A stretch of DNA of 64,000 nucleotides from Bryobacteraceae bacterium (GCA_026002875.1 BPGE01000001.1:1178001-1242000), one strand, 5' to 3'; positions 25,123 through 38,213 are shown, numbered from the stretch's first letter. Notes: generated by a model not told the origin, from the sequence alone. Program-made: numbers and translations.

Positions 25123-27042
25123 TCACCGCTGGCTCGGCTGCACAGGCCATACCTGGATCGGCCCCGGGCTTGCGCTCTCGAACGGTCCAGGCGTAGGCTT
25201 CGCTCCGCGCCGTCTGCCGAAATAGTCGCGATCGAGCCGGAACGGTTTGCCGTCTACATCGGCGAATTGCGCCGCTGAAACTCTGGCCCTCCCCAGCAGC
25301 CCGCTGTTCACCAGCGCTGTCTCCGCACGCGCCAGTACGGCTGCATCCGCTCCGCCGAGCGTGAGCAGCACCCGCGCTCCATCTTCCTTCAACGCAGCAC
25401 CCAGCTCTGCCCCCGCTGCGGCGCTGCCTTTCTCCTGCGCCATCGGGCGCGCGCCGCGGAAATACACATTGCCTCCGGCGAAACTGGGCTGCTCCAGCCG
25501 GTCGTACATCCACAGCCCGAAGCCCGTCACCCGGTCTGGCCTCGGTTTGAACTCTTCCTCTCTGCCGCCGAACAGATTGTTGAAGAACCGGTTGTCCCCG
25601 CCCCGGGTTTCCACCACGCCCGCCACCTTTGTCGAGTGCGGCGGATGAAAGGGCGTCTGTCTCGCCGGCTCCGGACGGCTCTCGATCGCTCCCGCGAATA
25701 CGTTGTGCACGTAAGCGCCCCCCTCGCTCCAGTCCCGCAGGCTCAGCGGCGAAAGCATCAGGTTGTTTTCCACGAGAAAAGGCCCGTGATTGACCTCCAC
25801 GAACAGATCGTCGGACGTGTTGTCGTACAGCAGATTCCGGCTCACCCGCGTCCCCTGCGCCATCCAGTCCAGCCAGAGGCCCCGGCCGGCATTGTGGATC
25901 CGGTTGGCCTCGATCAGGACATCGATCGCCCCGTGCAGCTTGATCCCCGCCATTTCCGCGCCTCGGAACAGCCTCCGTTCCCAGACGGAGTGAATATGAT
26001 TGCCGTAAATACGGCTGTGAATCGCCCCCAGAGAGCCGGCAATTCCCGCCTGTTCGCAACGGAAAATGACATTATTCCGGACGATATGCGAGCCGATTGT
26101 CTCTCTGCTCCAGCCCGCTTTCAGGGCCCTTTCGATCACCTCGTTGTAGTGGATGGCCCCGTCTTTGGAAGGATCGTTCGTCCACACGTTGTGCCCCGTC
26201 GCCCGGTCCTTGCCCAGCGTGATGCAGGAGCAGCGGGAGTCGCTGATCACGTTGTCCTCGATGATCCACCCCTTGCTCCAGTGAGTCCCGATCAGTCCGA
26301 TCTGCTCCGCCGTGGGCGCCGCCCACTGCGTGGCCGCGTGCATCATGCGGAATCCCCGCACCGTAATGAAGTTCCTGCCCGGTTCCGACGGATAAAAGCA
26401 GCTCTCCCGGACGTTGATTTCCACAGTCTCCTCGTTCGGATTCCTGCCGCCGAAATTCGCCCGGATCGTGGTCTCTGTTTCGCTCGCCTCGGCATGCCAG
26501 GAGCGCAGCGCCCCCTCCGGGCGCCTCGCCTCCGCGAAAGGCTTCGGATTCCGCACATCCTCCAGAGACGCCGCCTCCCACAGCGGCTCGCCGTTCAGGT
26601 AGACCTCGCCCGTATGATGCTTCCGTCCCCGGTCTTCGAACCAGTCGCCCACGATCACGTCGCGGTACGGGTTGTAGGAGCCGAAAAACGTCTCGGCAAG
26701 CGTGATCTTCCACACGTTCCCGCCGTCATGCACCCACCCCTTCACCACTTCCGAGCCACGGATCTCCACGCGCTCCCCGGGCGCTGCCCGGTACGTGATG
26801 CGTTTCTTCTCTGAAGTCCCGCCTCGCGGCGGATTCACCCGCTCGCGGTACACGCCTTCGTGCACGGTGATCGTGTCGCCCGGTTGCGCGCGCCGCGCCG
26901 CTTCCGAAATCGTGCGCAGCGGCTTTGTCCGGGAGCCCGGGTTGCGGTCGTCGCCCCGCGGTGAAACGTGGTACTCGGCGCCGGCTGCCGCCGCGGCGCA
27001 GATAGACGCCAGCAGAACAAGTTGAATCATGCCATGCAGCAT
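25123..27042 (-). CDS. Secreted right-handed beta-helix protein (polysaccharide lyase/hydrolase-like)
   Basis: ATG 27042 (or 27030) gives a signal peptide (MIQLVLLASICAAAAAGA). The protein starts with the DUF1565/pectate lyase-type motif YHVSPRGDDRNPGSRTKPL, then TISEAARRAQPGDTITVHEGVY. A run of beta-helix coils follows (IIEDNVISDSRCS, IVRNNVIFRCEQAGI, VLIEANRIHNAGRGLW, VSRNLLYDNTSDD). The C-terminus has LTLGGADAAVLARAETALV. The 639-aa protein is likely extracellular and acts on a glycan, but I cannot see a definite catalytic site. It ends 46 bp from the convergent isomerase. Confidence 0.8.
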   Translation of the reverse strand: MLHGMIQLVLLASICAAAAAGAEYHVSPRGDDRNPGSRTKPLRTISEAARRAQPGDTITVHEGVYRERVNPPRGGTSEKKRITYRAAPGERVEIRGSEVVKGWVHDGGNVWKITLAETFFGSYNPYRDVIVGDWFEDRGRKHHTGEVYLNGEPLWEAASLEDVRNPKPFAEARRPEGALRSWHAEASETETTIRANFGGRNPNEETVEINVRESCFYPSEPGRNFITVRGFRMMHAATQWAAPTAEQIGLIGTHWSKGWIIEDNVISDSRCSCITLGKDRATGHNVWTNDPSKDGAIHYNEVIERALKAGWSRETIGSHIVRNNVIFRCEQAGIAGSLGAIHSRIYGNHIHSVWERRLFRGAEMAGIKLHGAIDVLIEANRIHNAGRGLWLDWMAQGTRVSRNLLYDNTSDDLFVEVNHGPFLVENNLMLSPLSLRDWSEGGAYVHNVFAGAIESRPEPARQTPFHPPHSTKVAGVVETRGGDNRFFNNLFGGREEEFKPRPDRVTGFGLWMYDRLEQPSFAGGNVYFRGARPMAQEKGSAAAGAELGAALKEDGARVLLTLGGADAAVLARAETALVNSGLLGRARVSAAQFADVDGKPFRLDRDYFGRRRGAKPTPGPFESASPGPIQVWPVQPSQR

Positions 27043-27071
27043 GGCCCCATCATAGTGCGCCCGGCATCCGG

Positions 27072-30301
<3,230 letters not shown>

Positions 30302-30323
30302 GCCGCGCGCCTGAAGGAACAAC

Positions 30324-31331
30324 GTGGCCTCTTACTCCAGCATCCTGATCCGGGCCGCCAACTGGGTCGGCGATGCGGTGCTCAGCCTGCCCGCGGTGCA
30401 GGCCGTGAAAGAACGCTTCCCCCGCGCCCGCATCGCCATCCTCGCCCGGCCCTGGGTGGCGGACATCTACCGGTTCGGGGATTTCGCCGACGAAATCATT
30501 CTCTACCGGAAATGTTCCGGATGGGAGGCCGTCCGCGAGCGGCTCCGCGTCGCCGCGGAGCTCCGCCGCCGCCGCTTCGAGTGCGCCCTGCTTCTGCAGA
30601 ACGCCTTCGACGCCGCCCTCGTCACGGCTCTCGCCCGCATTCCGGTCCGCATCGGATACGCGCGCGACGGCCGCCGCTGGCTTCTCACGCATCCGGTCGA
30701 AACGCCCCGCCCCGGCCAGATCCCGCGCCACGAAAGCTTCTACTATCTCGAACTGCTCCGCCGCGCCGGCTGGCTCGACTCTCTCCCCGCCCGCCCGGAG
30801 CCCCGGCTCAGCGGCGTGATCCGCCAGCCGGAACCGGTCATCGGCGTCAGCCCCGGCGCCGCTTTCGGCTCGGCCAAACGCTGGCTGCCGGAGCGGTTCG
30901 CCGCCGCCGCTGCCGCTCTTGCGCGCCGCCACGGCGCTTCTGTCGCCGTCTTCGGCTCGTCCTCCGAGCGGGACCTCTGCGAAACAGTCGCGTCGGAGAT
31001 CCGCGCCTCCGGCGTCGAGGCGCGCAACCTCGCCGGTTCGACCACGCTCGACGAATTCATCCGCGCCGCCGCGCGGTGCATGCTGTTCCTGACCAACGAC
31101 TCCGGGGCCATGCACATCGCCGCCGCCCTTGGCGTCCCCACGGTTGCCGTCTTCGGTTCCACCGATCCCGAGGCCACCTCCCCTCTGGGGCCCCGCGTAC
31201 GCCTGGTCCGGGAACCTGTCGAGTGCAGCCCGTGCCTGCTCCGCGAGTGCCCCATCGATCACCGCTGCATGACGCGCGTCAGTCCGGAGCGCGTGGTCGA
31301 GGAAGCGCTCGCCCTGCTCTCGGCTTCATAA
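30324..31331 (+). CDS. waaF: LPS heptosyltransferase II-like (GT9)
   Basis: GTG 30324 begins ILIRAANWVGDAVLSLPAVQ, the GT9 N-terminus of ADP-heptose:LPS heptosyltransferases. The C-terminal half has GVSPGAAFGSAKRWLPERFAA, LAGSTTLDEFIRAAA, FLTNDSGAMHIAAALGVPTVAVFGSTDP. It adds heptose to the lipid A core at the inner membrane. It is 22 bp after thiC and precedes a second GT9 enzyme, with a small degenerate gene between them. Confidence 0.88.
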   Translation: MASYSSILIRAANWVGDAVLSLPAVQAVKERFPRARIAILARPWVADIYRFGDFADEIILYRKCSGWEAVRERLRVAAELRRRRFECALLLQNAFDAALVTALARIPVRIGYARDGRRWLLTHPVETPRPGQIPRHESFYYLELLRRAGWLDSLPARPEPRLSGVIRQPEPVIGVSPGAAFGSAKRWLPERFAAAAAALARRHGASVAVFGSSSERDLCETVASEIRASGVEARNLAGSTTLDEFIRAAARCMLFLTNDSGAMHIAAALGVPTVAVFGSTDPEATSPLGPRVRLVREPVECSPCLLRECPIDHRCMTRVSPERVVEEALALLSAS

Positions 31332-31363
31332 GCCGCTGCGCCCCGGATGCTACAACGATAGAG

Positions 31364-31708
31364 ATGGACACGCGCCGCAAGATCGTCCGCGACGCCTCCG
31401 CCTGGCAGGCGCCAGCCGGCGCCGTCCTTGCAGCCGGCCCCTTCGATCCGCTTCTGTCCTGGCACGCGGCGCAGCTGGAACGACTCAAACAGGACGCCCC
31501 GGCGCTTGTCGTCTTCATCACGGAGCCGCCCGATCCTCTCCTGCCCGCGCAGGCGCGCGCCGAGCTCGTCGCTGCGCTGCGCTGCGTGGACGCGGTTCTG
31601 TTCGCCCAGGCGCCCCCGCCGGGCGCCATCGATCTCACGGCGGATCACCTCGAATGGCGCGGCCGGCTCATCAACCGCATCGCCGCGTCCGCCGGCACGG
31701 AATCCTAG
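31364..31708 (+). CDS. Degenerate cytidylyltransferase-like protein (HldE/RfaE2 remnant)
   Basis: ATG 31364 gives a 114-aa protein. Residues about 20-75 follow the nucleotidyltransferase plan of RfaE2/HldE-C: VLAAGPFDPLLSWHAAQLERL, LVVFITEP, PAQARAELVAALRCVDAVLF. The catalytic HxGH motif is not kept: the first His is Leu and the Gly is Trp, so adenylyl transfer is unlikely. It is flanked by the two heptosyltransferases, the pathway for which RfaE2 would make ADP-heptose. It may be a decayed enzyme or a non-catalytic accessory. Confidence 0.65.
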   Translation: MDTRRKIVRDASAWQAPAGAVLAAGPFDPLLSWHAAQLERLKQDAPALVVFITEPPDPLLPAQARAELVAALRCVDAVLFAQAPPPGAIDLTADHLEWRGRLINRIAASAGTES

Positions 31709-31712
31709 CCTC

Positions 31713-32651
31713 ATGAAGCAGGTTCTCGTCATCCGCCTCGGCGCCATGGGCGACATCCTGCATGTTCTGCCCGCCGTCGCCTCCCTTCGCGCCTCCTCGG
31801 ATGTCCGCATCGCCTGGATCGTCAAGCCCCAGTTCCGGGAGCTGCTCGACGGCAGCGGTATCGCAGACGAGATTCTCGAATTCCGCCGCAGCGGCGTCCG
31901 GCCGCTTCTCGCCACGTTGCGCAATCTGCGCCTGCGCCGCTTTGATTGCGCCGTGGATTTTCAGGGCCTGATCCAGTCCGCTCTCGTCGCGCGCCTGTCC
32001 CGCGCCCGCCGCGTCATCGGCTTCCACCGTTTCCTGTTGCGCGAGCCTTTCGCCGCGCTGTTTTATCATGATCGGGTGCAGTCTGCTGCCGCCCATGTCG
32101 TCGACAGGTATTTCGACCTCGCCGCCGCAGCAGGCGCTGCCCAGAGGCTCGTCCAGTTTCCGCTCCCGCCGGGCCGCGAGGAAGGACGCCTGCCGCAGGA
32201 CCGTTTTCTCCTTGCCTCGCCGTTTGCAGGCTGGGGATCCAAGCAATGGCCGCTGGAGCACTGGCTCGCCCTCGCGGAGCTCATCCATGCTGAACTGCAG
32301 CTTCCTCTGGTGTTCAATGTCAGCCCTGCCCAGGCGGCAGCGTTCGGGACGCACAAGGACATCCATCTCCACGTCTCCTCCATTTCAGGCCTGATCCACG
32401 CCACCCGCCGCGCCGCCGCCGTCATCGGCGTCGACAGCGGTCCCATGCACCTGGCCGCTGCGCTGGACCGCCCCGGCGTCGCCATTTATGGGCCGACGGA
32501 CCCGCAGCGCAACGGTCCGTATTCACGCCGCATCCGCGTCCTCCGCGACCCTGCCGCCCGCACAAGCTACGCGCGGTCTGCGGAGCCCGATCCGTCCATG
32601 CGCGCCATCTCTCCCCGTCAGGTCCTGGATGCGTTGCGGGAGGTGCTCTGA
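31713..32651 (+). CDS. waaC: LPS heptosyltransferase I-like (GT9)
   Basis: The 312-aa protein begins KQVLVIRLGAMGDILHVLPAVAS, a GT9 start, and has VGDFQGLIQS-like VDFQGLIQSALVARLSRA, LLASPFAGWGSKQWPLE, and VIGVDSGPMHLAAALDRPGVAIYGPTDPQ. The last segment is the donor-binding GT9 signature. It transfers the first heptose to Kdo2-lipid A. It starts 4 bp after the degenerate gene and overlaps the next gene by 1 base. Confidence 0.88.
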   Translation: MKQVLVIRLGAMGDILHVLPAVASLRASSDVRIAWIVKPQFRELLDGSGIADEILEFRRSGVRPLLATLRNLRLRRFDCAVDFQGLIQSALVARLSRARRVIGFHRFLLREPFAALFYHDRVQSAAAHVVDRYFDLAAAAGAAQRLVQFPLPPGREEGRLPQDRFLLASPFAGWGSKQWPLEHWLALAELIHAELQLPLVFNVSPAQAAAFGTHKDIHLHVSSISGLIHATRRAAAVIGVDSGPMHLAAALDRPGVAIYGPTDPQRNGPYSRRIRVLRDPAARTSYARSAEPDPSMRAISPRQVLDALREVL

Positions 32652-33205
32652 TGGCGCTCTTCCCCAAGCGCTTCGCCGACGCCGTCCAGAAATGGCGCGT
32701 CCCGAGCGGCATCGCCCTGGCCGTGCTGTTCGCCCTTCTCGCCGATCCCGTTCTGCCCACGCTGCTGCTGGGGCTGCCCTTCTGCCTCCTCGGTCTCGCC
32801 ATCCGCGCCTGGGCAGCCGGACACCTGCGCAAAAACGAAACTCTGACGGTCAGCGGTCCGTATGCCTTCGTGCGCAATCCGCTTTACATCGGCTCGCTCC
32901 TCGTGGCTCTTGGCTGCGTGATCGCCGCCGCCCGCGCGGAACTCGCCCTTCTTGCCGGTCTCTATTTCCTCGTCGTCTATCTGCCCGTCGTCGAGCTGGA
33001 AGAACAACATCTGGCTGAATTGTTTCCGGCGTTCCGCGAGTACTCCGCCCGCGTCCGCGCCTTCCTGCCGACTCTTCCCGAGCGCCTTCCGCCAGAATCC
33101 TTCTCGTTCGAGCTCTACCGCCGCAACCGCGAGCAGCGCGCTCTCTACGGCTTCGCCGCCGTCTATGCCTTCCTGATCCTCAAGTCTCTGTGGCGCTCGA
33201 TGTGA
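32651..33205 (+). CDS. Isoprenylcysteine methyltransferase-like membrane protein
   Basis: The 184-aa protein has four or so hydrophobic segments and the ICMT/PEMT motif SGPYAFVRNPLYIGSLL near residues 72-88, followed by LEEQHLAELFPAFREYSARV (the Glu-Glu and Pro-containing C-terminal motif). Bacterial members methylate small substrates in the membrane; the substrate here is unknown. Start and stop of neighbours overlap by one base (TGATG). Confidence 0.8.
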   Translation: MALFPKRFADAVQKWRVPSGIALAVLFALLADPVLPTLLLGLPFCLLGLAIRAWAAGHLRKNETLTVSGPYAFVRNPLYIGSLLVALGCVIAAARAELALLAGLYFLVVYLPVVELEEQHLAELFPAFREYSARVRAFLPTLPERLPPESFSFELYRRNREQRALYGFAAVYAFLILKSLWRSM

Positions 33206-33218
33206 GATTCTGGCCTTG

Positions 33219-34634
33219 ATGAAACTCACGTTCTACGGCGCCACGCAGACGGTCACTGGCTCCATGCACGAGCTCGCCGCAGGAGGTCAGCGCATCCTCC
33301 TCGATTGCGGCCTGTACCAGGGACGGCGCAAGGAAGCGCGGGAGCGGAACGCGAACTTCCCCTTCGCCGCCTCGCGCATCCATTCGGTTCTGTTGTCCCA
33401 CGCCCACATCGACCATTCGGGCAACATCCCGACTCTCGTCAAGAGCGGCTTCGAGGGGCCGGTTTACGCCACTCCTGCCACGGTCGACCTCTGCCACTCG
33501 ATGCTGCCCGATTCGGCCCATCTGCAGGAGAAGGACGCCCTCTTCCTCGCCAAGCGCAAGCACCGCCGGAAGCTCCTCGGCATGGAAGACGAGCTGGAGA
33601 TCGTCGAGCCTCTCTACTCTCAGGCGGACGCCGAGCGCGCGCTGAAACATTTCCGCTCCGCTTTGGACGGCGATCCCGCCGAGATCGCGCCGGGCGTGGC
33701 GTTCCAGTTCATCGAGGCCGGCCATATCCTCGGCTCGGCATGGATCCTCATTGAAGTCCGAGACAACGGCCGCCGCACGCGCATTGCTTTCTCCGGCGAC
33801 ATCGGCCGTCCCAACCTGCCCATCATCCGCGATCCCGAGCCTCTGCGCGAAGTCGACTTCCTGATTCTCGAATCCACCTACGGCGACCGTCTCCACAAGG
33901 ATCTCGAAGCCGTCAAAGAGAAGCTCGCCGAGGCCGTGCGCCGCGCCGCCGCCCGCGGCGGCAAGATCATCGCGCCCGCCTTTGCTGTCGGCCGCACCCA
34001 GCAGCTCGTCCTGCTTCTGCATCAGCTCATCGAGGAAAAACAGATCCCCTCCATCCCGGTTTTTGTCGACAGCCCGCTTGCCGTCGACGTCACAGAGGTC
34101 TTCCGTCGCCACGTCTACCTCTTCGACGACGAGACCGCGCATTTTCTCCGCAATGGCGAAGACCCCTTCGGCTTCCGCATGCTCCGTTACGTCCGCGAGG
34201 CCAGCGAGTCCAAGGCTCTGAACGATCTCAGAGGCCCCGCCCTCATCATCTCCGCCGCCGGCATGTGCGAAGCCGGCCGCATCCTCCATCACCTCCGCAA
34301 CAACATCGAAGACCCCCGCAACATGGTTCTCGTCACCGGCTTCATGGCCGAGCACACCCTGGGCCGCAAGATCGTCGAAAAGTGGCCCGAAGTGCCCATC
34401 TTCGGCGAGCCCGTCCGCCTGCGCGCCGAGGTCGTCAAGATCAACGAGCTGTCCGGCCACGCCGACCAGCACGAGCTCCTCAACTGGATGAAGCCCGCCG
34501 CCCGCGCGCTGAGAGGCGTCTTCCTCGTCCACGGCGAGCCGGCCCAGGCCGCGTCACTCAAACAGGCCATCCACGAGCGTTACGGCATCGAGGCCGTCAT
34601 CCCCTCGCGCGGCGATTCATTCGACCTGAACTGA
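33219..34634 (+). CDS. Beta-CASP metallo-beta-lactamase RNase/exonuclease
   Basis: ATG 33219 (a TTG immediately precedes it) gives 471 aa. It has the MBL motif HAHIDHSG (33401-33424), GHILGSAWILIE, SGDIGRP, ESTYGDR and the beta-CASP part IIAPAFAVGRTQQLVLLL, MLISAAGMCEAGRI-type IISAAGMCEAGRI and LSGHADQHELL. It is an MBL-fold RNA-processing nuclease of the Cft2/YSH1-like group. It ends 9 bases before the convergent pyrD. Confidence 0.9.
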   Translation: MKLTFYGATQTVTGSMHELAAGGQRILLDCGLYQGRRKEARERNANFPFAASRIHSVLLSHAHIDHSGNIPTLVKSGFEGPVYATPATVDLCHSMLPDSAHLQEKDALFLAKRKHRRKLLGMEDELEIVEPLYSQADAERALKHFRSALDGDPAEIAPGVAFQFIEAGHILGSAWILIEVRDNGRRTRIAFSGDIGRPNLPIIRDPEPLREVDFLILESTYGDRLHKDLEAVKEKLAEAVRRAAARGGKIIAPAFAVGRTQQLVLLLHQLIEEKQIPSIPVFVDSPLAVDVTEVFRRHVYLFDDETAHFLRNGEDPFGFRMLRYVREASESKALNDLRGPALIISAAGMCEAGRILHHLRNNIEDPRNMVLVTGFMAEHTLGRKIVEKWPEVPIFGEPVRLRAEVVKINELSGHADQHELLNWMKPAARALRGVFLVHGEPAQAASLKQAIHERYGIEAVIPSRGDSFDLN

Positions 34635-34643
34635 ACCGTCCCT

Positions 34644-35579
34644 CTACGACGGCCATTCGAGCGTCCCCACGAGCGACGACGCGCGTTCTACGCCCTCTTC
34701 GCTCAGAAACTCGTCCAGCTCCGCCGCGATCCGCACGGGCGCTGTCGGGTCCGCCATCGTCGCCGTGCCCACCTCGACCGCGCTCGCTCCCGCGATCAGA
34801 AACTCCGCGGCGTCCTCGCCGGTCAGGATCCCGCCCAGCCCGATCACCGGGATTTTCACCGCCCGCGCCGCCTCGCGCACCAGCCGCAGCGCCAGCGGCT
34901 TGATCGCCGGTCCGGAAACTCCGCCGTAGCCCGCGCCCAGCCTCGGACGCCTCGTCCGCGCATCAATGGCGAGTCCCAGAAACGTGTTCACCAGCGAGAC
35001 CGCCGCCGCCCCGCTCTCTTCCGCCGCGCGCGCCATTTCGTCGATCCGCGCCACGTTCGGCGACAGCTTCACGATCACCGGCCGGCGCGCCGCCTGCGCC
35101 GCCGCACCCGCCACTTCGGCCAGCAGCCGCGGATCGGAGGAAAAAAACATTCCTCCGTGTTTTGTATTCGGGCAGGAGACGTTCAGCTCGTAGGCGTCCA
35201 CCCCTTCCGCGTCCTCCAGCACACGGATGACTTCGCAGTAGTCCTCCACCTCGTAGCCGAACACGTTGGCGATCACCCGCGTGCCGCATCCCCGCAGCAG
35301 CGGAAGCTTGTCCCGGACGAACGCCCGTACGCCCACGTTCTGCAGCCCCACCGAGTTGATCATCCCGCCCTGCGTCTCCCACAGCCGCGGCGGCGGGTTG
35401 CCGCGGATCGGCTCGCGCGACAGCCCCTTCACCACGAATCCGCCCAGCTTGCGCAGCGGTACGATTGGCGCCATCTCCACGCCATAGCCGAACGTTCCCG
35501 ACGCGGCGATCACAGGGTTCGAGAATTCCAGCCCGAACAGCGTCGTGCGCAATCTCGGCGACAGCGGATCTCCGGCCAT
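34644..35579 (-). CDS. pyrD: Dihydroorotate dehydrogenase, class 1B catalytic subunit
   Basis: ATG 35579 gives 311 aa; the longer frame is a shadow. It has NPVIAASGTFGYG, NSVGLQN, ELNVSCPNTKHGG with the class 1 catalytic Cys, VIVKLSPNV, GYGGVSGPAIKPLALRLV, and IGLGGILTGEDAAEFLIAGA. Class 1B enzymes need an electron-transfer partner PyrK, not seen in this window. It oxidises dihydroorotate to orotate in pyrimidine synthesis. It is 29 bp from the exonuclease at the end of the his operon. Confidence 0.92.
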   Translation of the reverse strand: MAGDPLSPRLRTTLFGLEFSNPVIAASGTFGYGVEMAPIVPLRKLGGFVVKGLSREPIRGNPPPRLWETQGGMINSVGLQNVGVRAFVRDKLPLLRGCGTRVIANVFGYEVEDYCEVIRVLEDAEGVDAYELNVSCPNTKHGGMFFSSDPRLLAEVAGAAAQAARRPVIVKLSPNVARIDEMARAAEESGAAAVSLVNTFLGLAIDARTRRPRLGAGYGGVSGPAIKPLALRLVREAARAVKIPVIGLGGILTGEDAAEFLIAGASAVEVGTATMADPTAPVRIAAELDEFLSEEGVERASSLVGTLEWPS

Positions 35580-35608
35580 CGCCACCAGTGTAACCGCCCT
35601 CCCAGCCC

Positions 35609-36157
35609 CTACTTCTTGAGTTTCGGCAGCAGCTCCTGCAGATAGGTCCCGCCGCCAGCCTTCTCGGTGGCGAGCAGCCGCATCGTCGCCCGCGCGTCGT
35701 CCAGCGCGCGGTGCGCGCTGCCCGGCGCGATCTTGTGCGCCGCCAGCAGCGATTGCAGCCCTTTCGAGAGAAATCCCTTCCGCCTCCACGCGATGCCGTC
35801 CATCGAGCACAGCCACGTCATCCGCTTTGTCTCCGGGAACAGGCGCTCCACAAAACCCCTGTCGAACGCCGCATTGTGCGCGATCAGATAGTGCGCTTTT
35901 CCGAGAATCGCCCGGATGCGCTCCTCGTCCAGCTTCTGCCCGCGCACGTCCTCGTCGCGGATGCCGTGCTTCGCCGTCGCGTCCGGAGGAATCGGACGGC
36001 CGGGGTCGCGGAATCCGCAGTAGGCGTCCAGTTCCTCAAGCACCTTTCCGCTTGCAGGATCGAACGAGAACAGCACGATGGCCAGCTCCACGACGGCTTC
36101 CGTCGCCGGGCTCAGCCCCGTCGTCTCGACGTCGATCACCGCCGCGCGCAGAATCAT
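35609..36157 (-). CDS. DnaQ-like 3'-5' exonuclease
   Basis: ATG 36157 overlaps the hisA stop (ATGA, 36154-36157) and gives 182 aa. The DEDDh motifs are visible: VIDVETTGLSP (Exo I), HNAAFDRGF (Exo II) and HRALDDARATMRLL (Exo III, His-x4-Asp). Such domains edit DNA or degrade RNA. It is translationally coupled to hisA and is the last gene of the operon, an unusual neighbour for histidine synthesis. Confidence 0.85.
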   Translation of the reverse strand: MILRAAVIDVETTGLSPATEAVVELAIVLFSFDPASGKVLEELDAYCGFRDPGRPIPPDATAKHGIRDEDVRGQKLDEERIRAILGKAHYLIAHNAAFDRGFVERLFPETKRMTWLCSMDGIAWRRKGFLSKGLQSLLAAHKIAPGSAHRALDDARATMRLLATEKAGGGTYLQELLPKLKK

Positions 36158-36840
36158 GCTTCGTTCATCCTCGCCAGCTCGTCCAGGTCCAGGCGCCCGG
36201 TGTAGATCGCCATCCCCAGAGCGCAGTCGATCCCCATCGCCGTCAGCGCCCGGATCTCCTCCATCGTCGTGATCCCGCCCGCCGCCGTGATCGGCAGCGA
36301 GGTCGCCCGCCGCAGCCGCGCGAACCACTCCAGATCCGTGCCCTGCATCATGCCCTCCTTGTCGACATACGTCGCAAGGAAGCCGGAACAATACGGTTGC
36401 AGATCGTTTAAAACATCCTCGGCCGATTTGTCGAGCTGCTCCGTCCACCCCTTCACCGTGATCCTGCCGCCCTTGGAGTCGATCGCCGCCATCACCCGCT
36501 CCCGTCCCGCCGCCTGCGAGATCGCCTCGAGCGTCGGCAGATGAAACGCGGCCGTGCCGACGATCACCTTCGCCGCGCCCGCCTCCACCAGCCGGCGCGC
36601 CCGCTCCGGCGTCCGCACGCCCCCTCCCGCCCGGATCCGCGCCCGCGACGCCAGCATTTCCACAATCTCCGTGTTGTCGCCACGCCCCATGGCCGCGTCC
36701 AGATCGATCACCTGAATCTCCGGGAACCGCCGGAACCGTTCCAGCATCTCCAGCGGCGGCGCGCCCTCCAGCGCCTTCTCGCGCCCCTGCACGAGCTGCA
36801 CCACCTTGCCGTCCATCAGATCAATGCACGGAATGATCAT
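36154..36840 (-). CDS. hisA: ProFAR isomerase (HisA)
   Basis: ATG 36840 begins [19 protein letters not shown], with [40 protein letters not shown] and the two catalytic Asp positions (CIDL, and AIYTGRLDL at the end). The 228-aa barrel isomerises ProFAR to PRFAR. Its start overlaps the hisF stop by 4 bases (36837-36840). Confidence 0.95.
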   Translation of the reverse strand: MIIPCIDLMDGKVVQLVQGREKALEGAPPLEMLERFRRFPEIQVIDLDAAMGRGDNTEIVEMLASRARIRAGGGVRTPERARRLVEAGAAKVIVGTAAFHLPTLEAISQAAGRERVMAAIDSKGGRITVKGWTEQLDKSAEDVLNDLQPYCSGFLATYVDKEGMMQGTDLEWFARLRRATSLPITAAGGITTMEEIRALTAMGIDCALGMAIYTGRLDLDELARMNEA

Positions 36841-37601
36841 CCGAGCACCCTCACGGGAATCCCGGCGCGCCTCAGCTCTTCCTTGAGCTGTCCGACCGTA
36901 TACGTCCCGTAGTGGAAGATCGACGCCGCCAGCGCGGCGTCCGCTTCGCCTTCCGTCAAAACCTCGATGAAATGTTCCGGCCTGCCTCCGCCGCCGGAAG
37001 CGATCACCGGAATCCGCGTCGCCCGGCTCACGGCGCGCGTCAGCTCGCAGTCGAAGCCCTGCTGCACGCCATCCGCGTCCATCGATGTCAGCAGGATCTC
37101 GCCCGCCCCCAGCTCCTCGCCGCGGGCCGCCCACTCCACTGCGTCGATCCCCTCGTCCACGCGCCCCCCGCGCGTGTACACGTTCCAGCCGCCGCGCCCG
37201 TTGCGCCGCGCGTCGATCGCCAGCACGCATGCCTGCGAGCCGAATTCGCGGCTGATCTCCGTGATCAGCTCCGGCCGCCGCACCGCCGCCGTGTTCACGC
37301 TCACCTTGTCCGCGCCGCTGTGCAGGATGCGCCGCGCGTCTTCGACGCTCCGGATGCCTCCTCCCACCGTGAGCGGAATGAACACCTCGCGCGCGGTGCG
37401 CGCCACCACGCCGGCCATGATCTCGCGCTCGTCGCTCGAGGCCGTGATGTCCAGAAACACCAGCTCGTCGGCGCCCTGCTCGTTGTAGCGCGCCGCCAGC
37501 TCCACAGGATCGCCGGCATCGCGAAGCCCCACGAAGTTCACGCCCTTCACCACGCGTCCGCCCGTCACGTCCAGGCAGGGAATGATGCGTCTTGCCAGCA
37601 T
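36837..37601 (-). CDS. hisF: Imidazole glycerol phosphate synthase, cyclase subunit
   Basis: The 254-aa barrel begins [23 protein letters not shown] (catalytic Asp in CLDV) and has [53 protein letters not shown] and [10 protein letters not shown]. With HisH it makes IGP and AICAR from PRFAR and ammonia. It is 3 bases downstream of hisH. Confidence 0.97.
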   Translation of the reverse strand: MLARRIIPCLDVTGGRVVKGVNFVGLRDAGDPVELAARYNEQGADELVFLDITASSDEREIMAGVVARTAREVFIPLTVGGGIRSVEDARRILHSGADKVSVNTAAVRRPELITEISREFGSQACVLAIDARRNGRGGWNVYTRGGRVDEGIDAVEWAARGEELGAGEILLTSMDADGVQQGFDCELTRAVSRATRIPVIASGGGGRPEHFIEVLTEGEADAALAASIFHYGTYTVGQLKEELRRAGIPVRVLG

Positions 37602-37604
37602 GCT

Positions 37605-38213
37605 CTACTCTCCCGCGCCCGCCAGGCTCAGAAAGTTCTTCATCACGCGCAGCCCCGCCGGACCGGACTTCTCGGGATGAAACTGCACGCCGAACACGTT
37701 GCCGCTCTCCAGCAGCGCGCAGAACTCCACCGCATACTCGCACAGCGCTGCCGCGTGCGCGCCCGCGGGGCAGTAATAGCTGTTGGCGAAGTAGAAATAC
37801 GGCGCCTCGCCCAGCCCTTCCAGCAGACGGGAAGCCCCGACCGCCCTGACCGTGTTCCAGCCCATGTGCGGGCAGCGCACCCCGGCGGGAAAACGCTTCA
37901 CTGCGCCCGGAAACAATCCCAGCCCTTTCTGTTCCGGAGCTTCTTCGCTTGCCTCGAACATCGCCTGCAGGCCCAGGCAGATGCCCAGCAGCGGCGCGCC
38001 TGAGCGCGCCTTTGCAGTCAGAGCTTCCCTCAGGCGCAGCCGGTCCAGCGCCTCCATCATCTGCCCGAAATGCCCCACGCCCGGCAGGATCACCGCCCGC
38101 GCTGCTTCCACAGCCGCGGCGTCCTGCGTCACCTCGTACTGCGCCCCCAGCGCCTCCAGCGTGTTGGTCACCGAGCGCAGATTCCCCGCGCCGTAATTGA
38201 CGACGGTGATCAT
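37605..38213 (-). CDS. hisH: Imidazole glycerol phosphate synthase, glutaminase subunit
   Basis: ATG 38213 gives 202 aa with [25 protein letters not shown], the nucleophile loop [21 protein letters not shown] and the catalytic His/Glu in [11 protein letters not shown]. It supplies ammonia from glutamine to HisF. It overlaps hisB by 4 bases. Confidence 0.96.
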   Translation of the reverse strand: MITVVNYGAGNLRSVTNTLEALGAQYEVTQDAAAVEAARAVILPGVGHFGQMMEALDRLRLREALTAKARSGAPLLGICLGLQAMFEASEEAPEQKGLGLFPGAVKRFPAGVRCPHMGWNTVRAVGASRLLEGLGEAPYFYFANSYYCPAGAHAAALCEYAVEFCALLESGNVFGVQFHPEKSGPAGLRVMKNFLSLAGAGE

